This document shows, in pieces, positions 52,085 to 52,193 of a DNA stretch of 52,193 nucleotides (position 1 is its first letter; each line of letters starts with the position of its first letter). The notes under the pieces are model-generated. The model was given only the letters and a program-made list of their open reading frames with translations, searched no databases and had not been told where the DNA came from. The stretch spans positions 1 to 52,193 of the forward strand of contig NZ_JACUTY010000008.1 in the NCBI RefSeq assembly GCF_014859555.1, written 5' to 3'. The position numbers were made by a program, and so were the translations under genes. This stretch comes from Thiomicrospira sp. GTDB lineage: Bacteria > Pseudomonadota > Gammaproteobacteria > Thiomicrospirales > Thiomicrospiraceae.

Positions 52085-52193
52085 AACCCATTTCTATTTA
52101 AACTTTTAAGCTCTAGTAAGGAATCGTAAAAAAATGGGCACCTCGATTAACCCAGAATGAATTCTGGCAACGCCAAGTTTGTCAGATCAAGGC

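Noticed and set aside
26347-52151. The 16-mer TGGGCACCTCGATTAA occurs at 26347 and at 52136
   Set aside because: In a window of this size one shared 16-mer is expected by chance roughly at this level, and no longer homology surrounds either copy.
52085-52193. Possible start of another gene at the right edge, with an ATG at 52134
   Set aside because: The ATG frame stops after eight codons, and the open frame that runs off the edge has no start codon. CCAGAAT-GA-ATTCTGG is a short dyad there, but too little is visible.

Overview
The window looks like a stretch of chromosomal core genome from a moderately AT-rich gammaproteobacterium. The gene order supports this: rpsB-tsf-pyrH-frr-uppS-cdsA-rseP-bamA-skp-lpxD-fabZ-lpxA-lpxB-rnhB, accA-tilS-pyrG-kdsA-eno-ftsB, surE-pcm-yqaA-nlpD, tsaB next to yoaA, and yffB-dapE are all gammaproteobacterial arrangements. 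The lipid A genes and BamA indicate a Gram-negative envelope. CheV, a PAS/GGDEF/EAL protein and a flagellar rod-like miniprotein suggest a motile, chemotactic cell. A sulfur-oxidiser of the Thiomicrospira/Hydrogenovibrio group would fit, but that is an impression and not a demonstration. I see no tRNA, rRNA, CRISPR array, prophage, integrase or insertion sequence.

Layout. 1-3.3 kb (+): the 3' part of gluQ, an APH-like/P-loop kinase fusion, a periplasmic protein and a 73-residue flagellar-rod-like miniprotein. 3.3-5.4 kb (-): a PAS-PAS-GGDEF-EAL protein with a degenerate GGDEF. 5.6-7.4 kb (+): a RecJ-type exonuclease. 7.5-12.6 kb (-): an amino-acid cluster running alaC-like aminotransferase, hom, a COG4255/RpfE-type gene, thrC. 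12.8-16.5 kb: an Mth938-like gene (+), surE-pcm-yqaA-nlpD (-), and an Smr-domain gene (+). 16.6-23.2 kb (-): accA-tilS-pyrG-kdsA-eno-ftsB. 23.3-30.4 kb: a DUF481 outer-membrane protein (+), ycaO (-), a small cytochrome c (+), a usp-hypothetical pair (-), then yoaA and tsaB (-). 30.6 kb (+): a zinc-free L36. 30.9-45.2 kb (-): cheV, then the envelope/translation supercluster. 45.6-52.1 kb: map-glnD (+), a VOC protein (-), dapD (+) and yffB-dapE-small membrane protein (+).

How the genes work together. The supercluster couples translation (S2, EF-Ts, RRF, UMP kinase) to undecaprenyl phosphate and CDP-diacylglycerol synthesis, sigma-E-type proteolysis, outer-membrane assembly and lipid A synthesis. 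kdsA (Kdo), accA (fatty acids) and pyrG (CTP) feed the same envelope pathways. Asp-family amino-acid synthesis is represented by hom, thrC, dapD and dapE. Several normally linked genes are absent from their expected slots: dxr between cdsA and rseP, ispD/ispF/truD near ftsB and surE, rpoS after nlpD, and dnaE after rnhB.

The most striking non-gene signal is a highly iterated palindrome, CCAGGCCTGG (almost always ACCAGGCCTGGT). It occurs 14 times exactly, with at least four one-base variants ending in CCTGC. Copies lie between genes and inside genes, and the genic copies use all three codon phases. This behaves like a DNA-level genome signature, comparable to cyanobacterial HIP1 or to DNA uptake sequences, and not like a protein motif or a conventional terminator.
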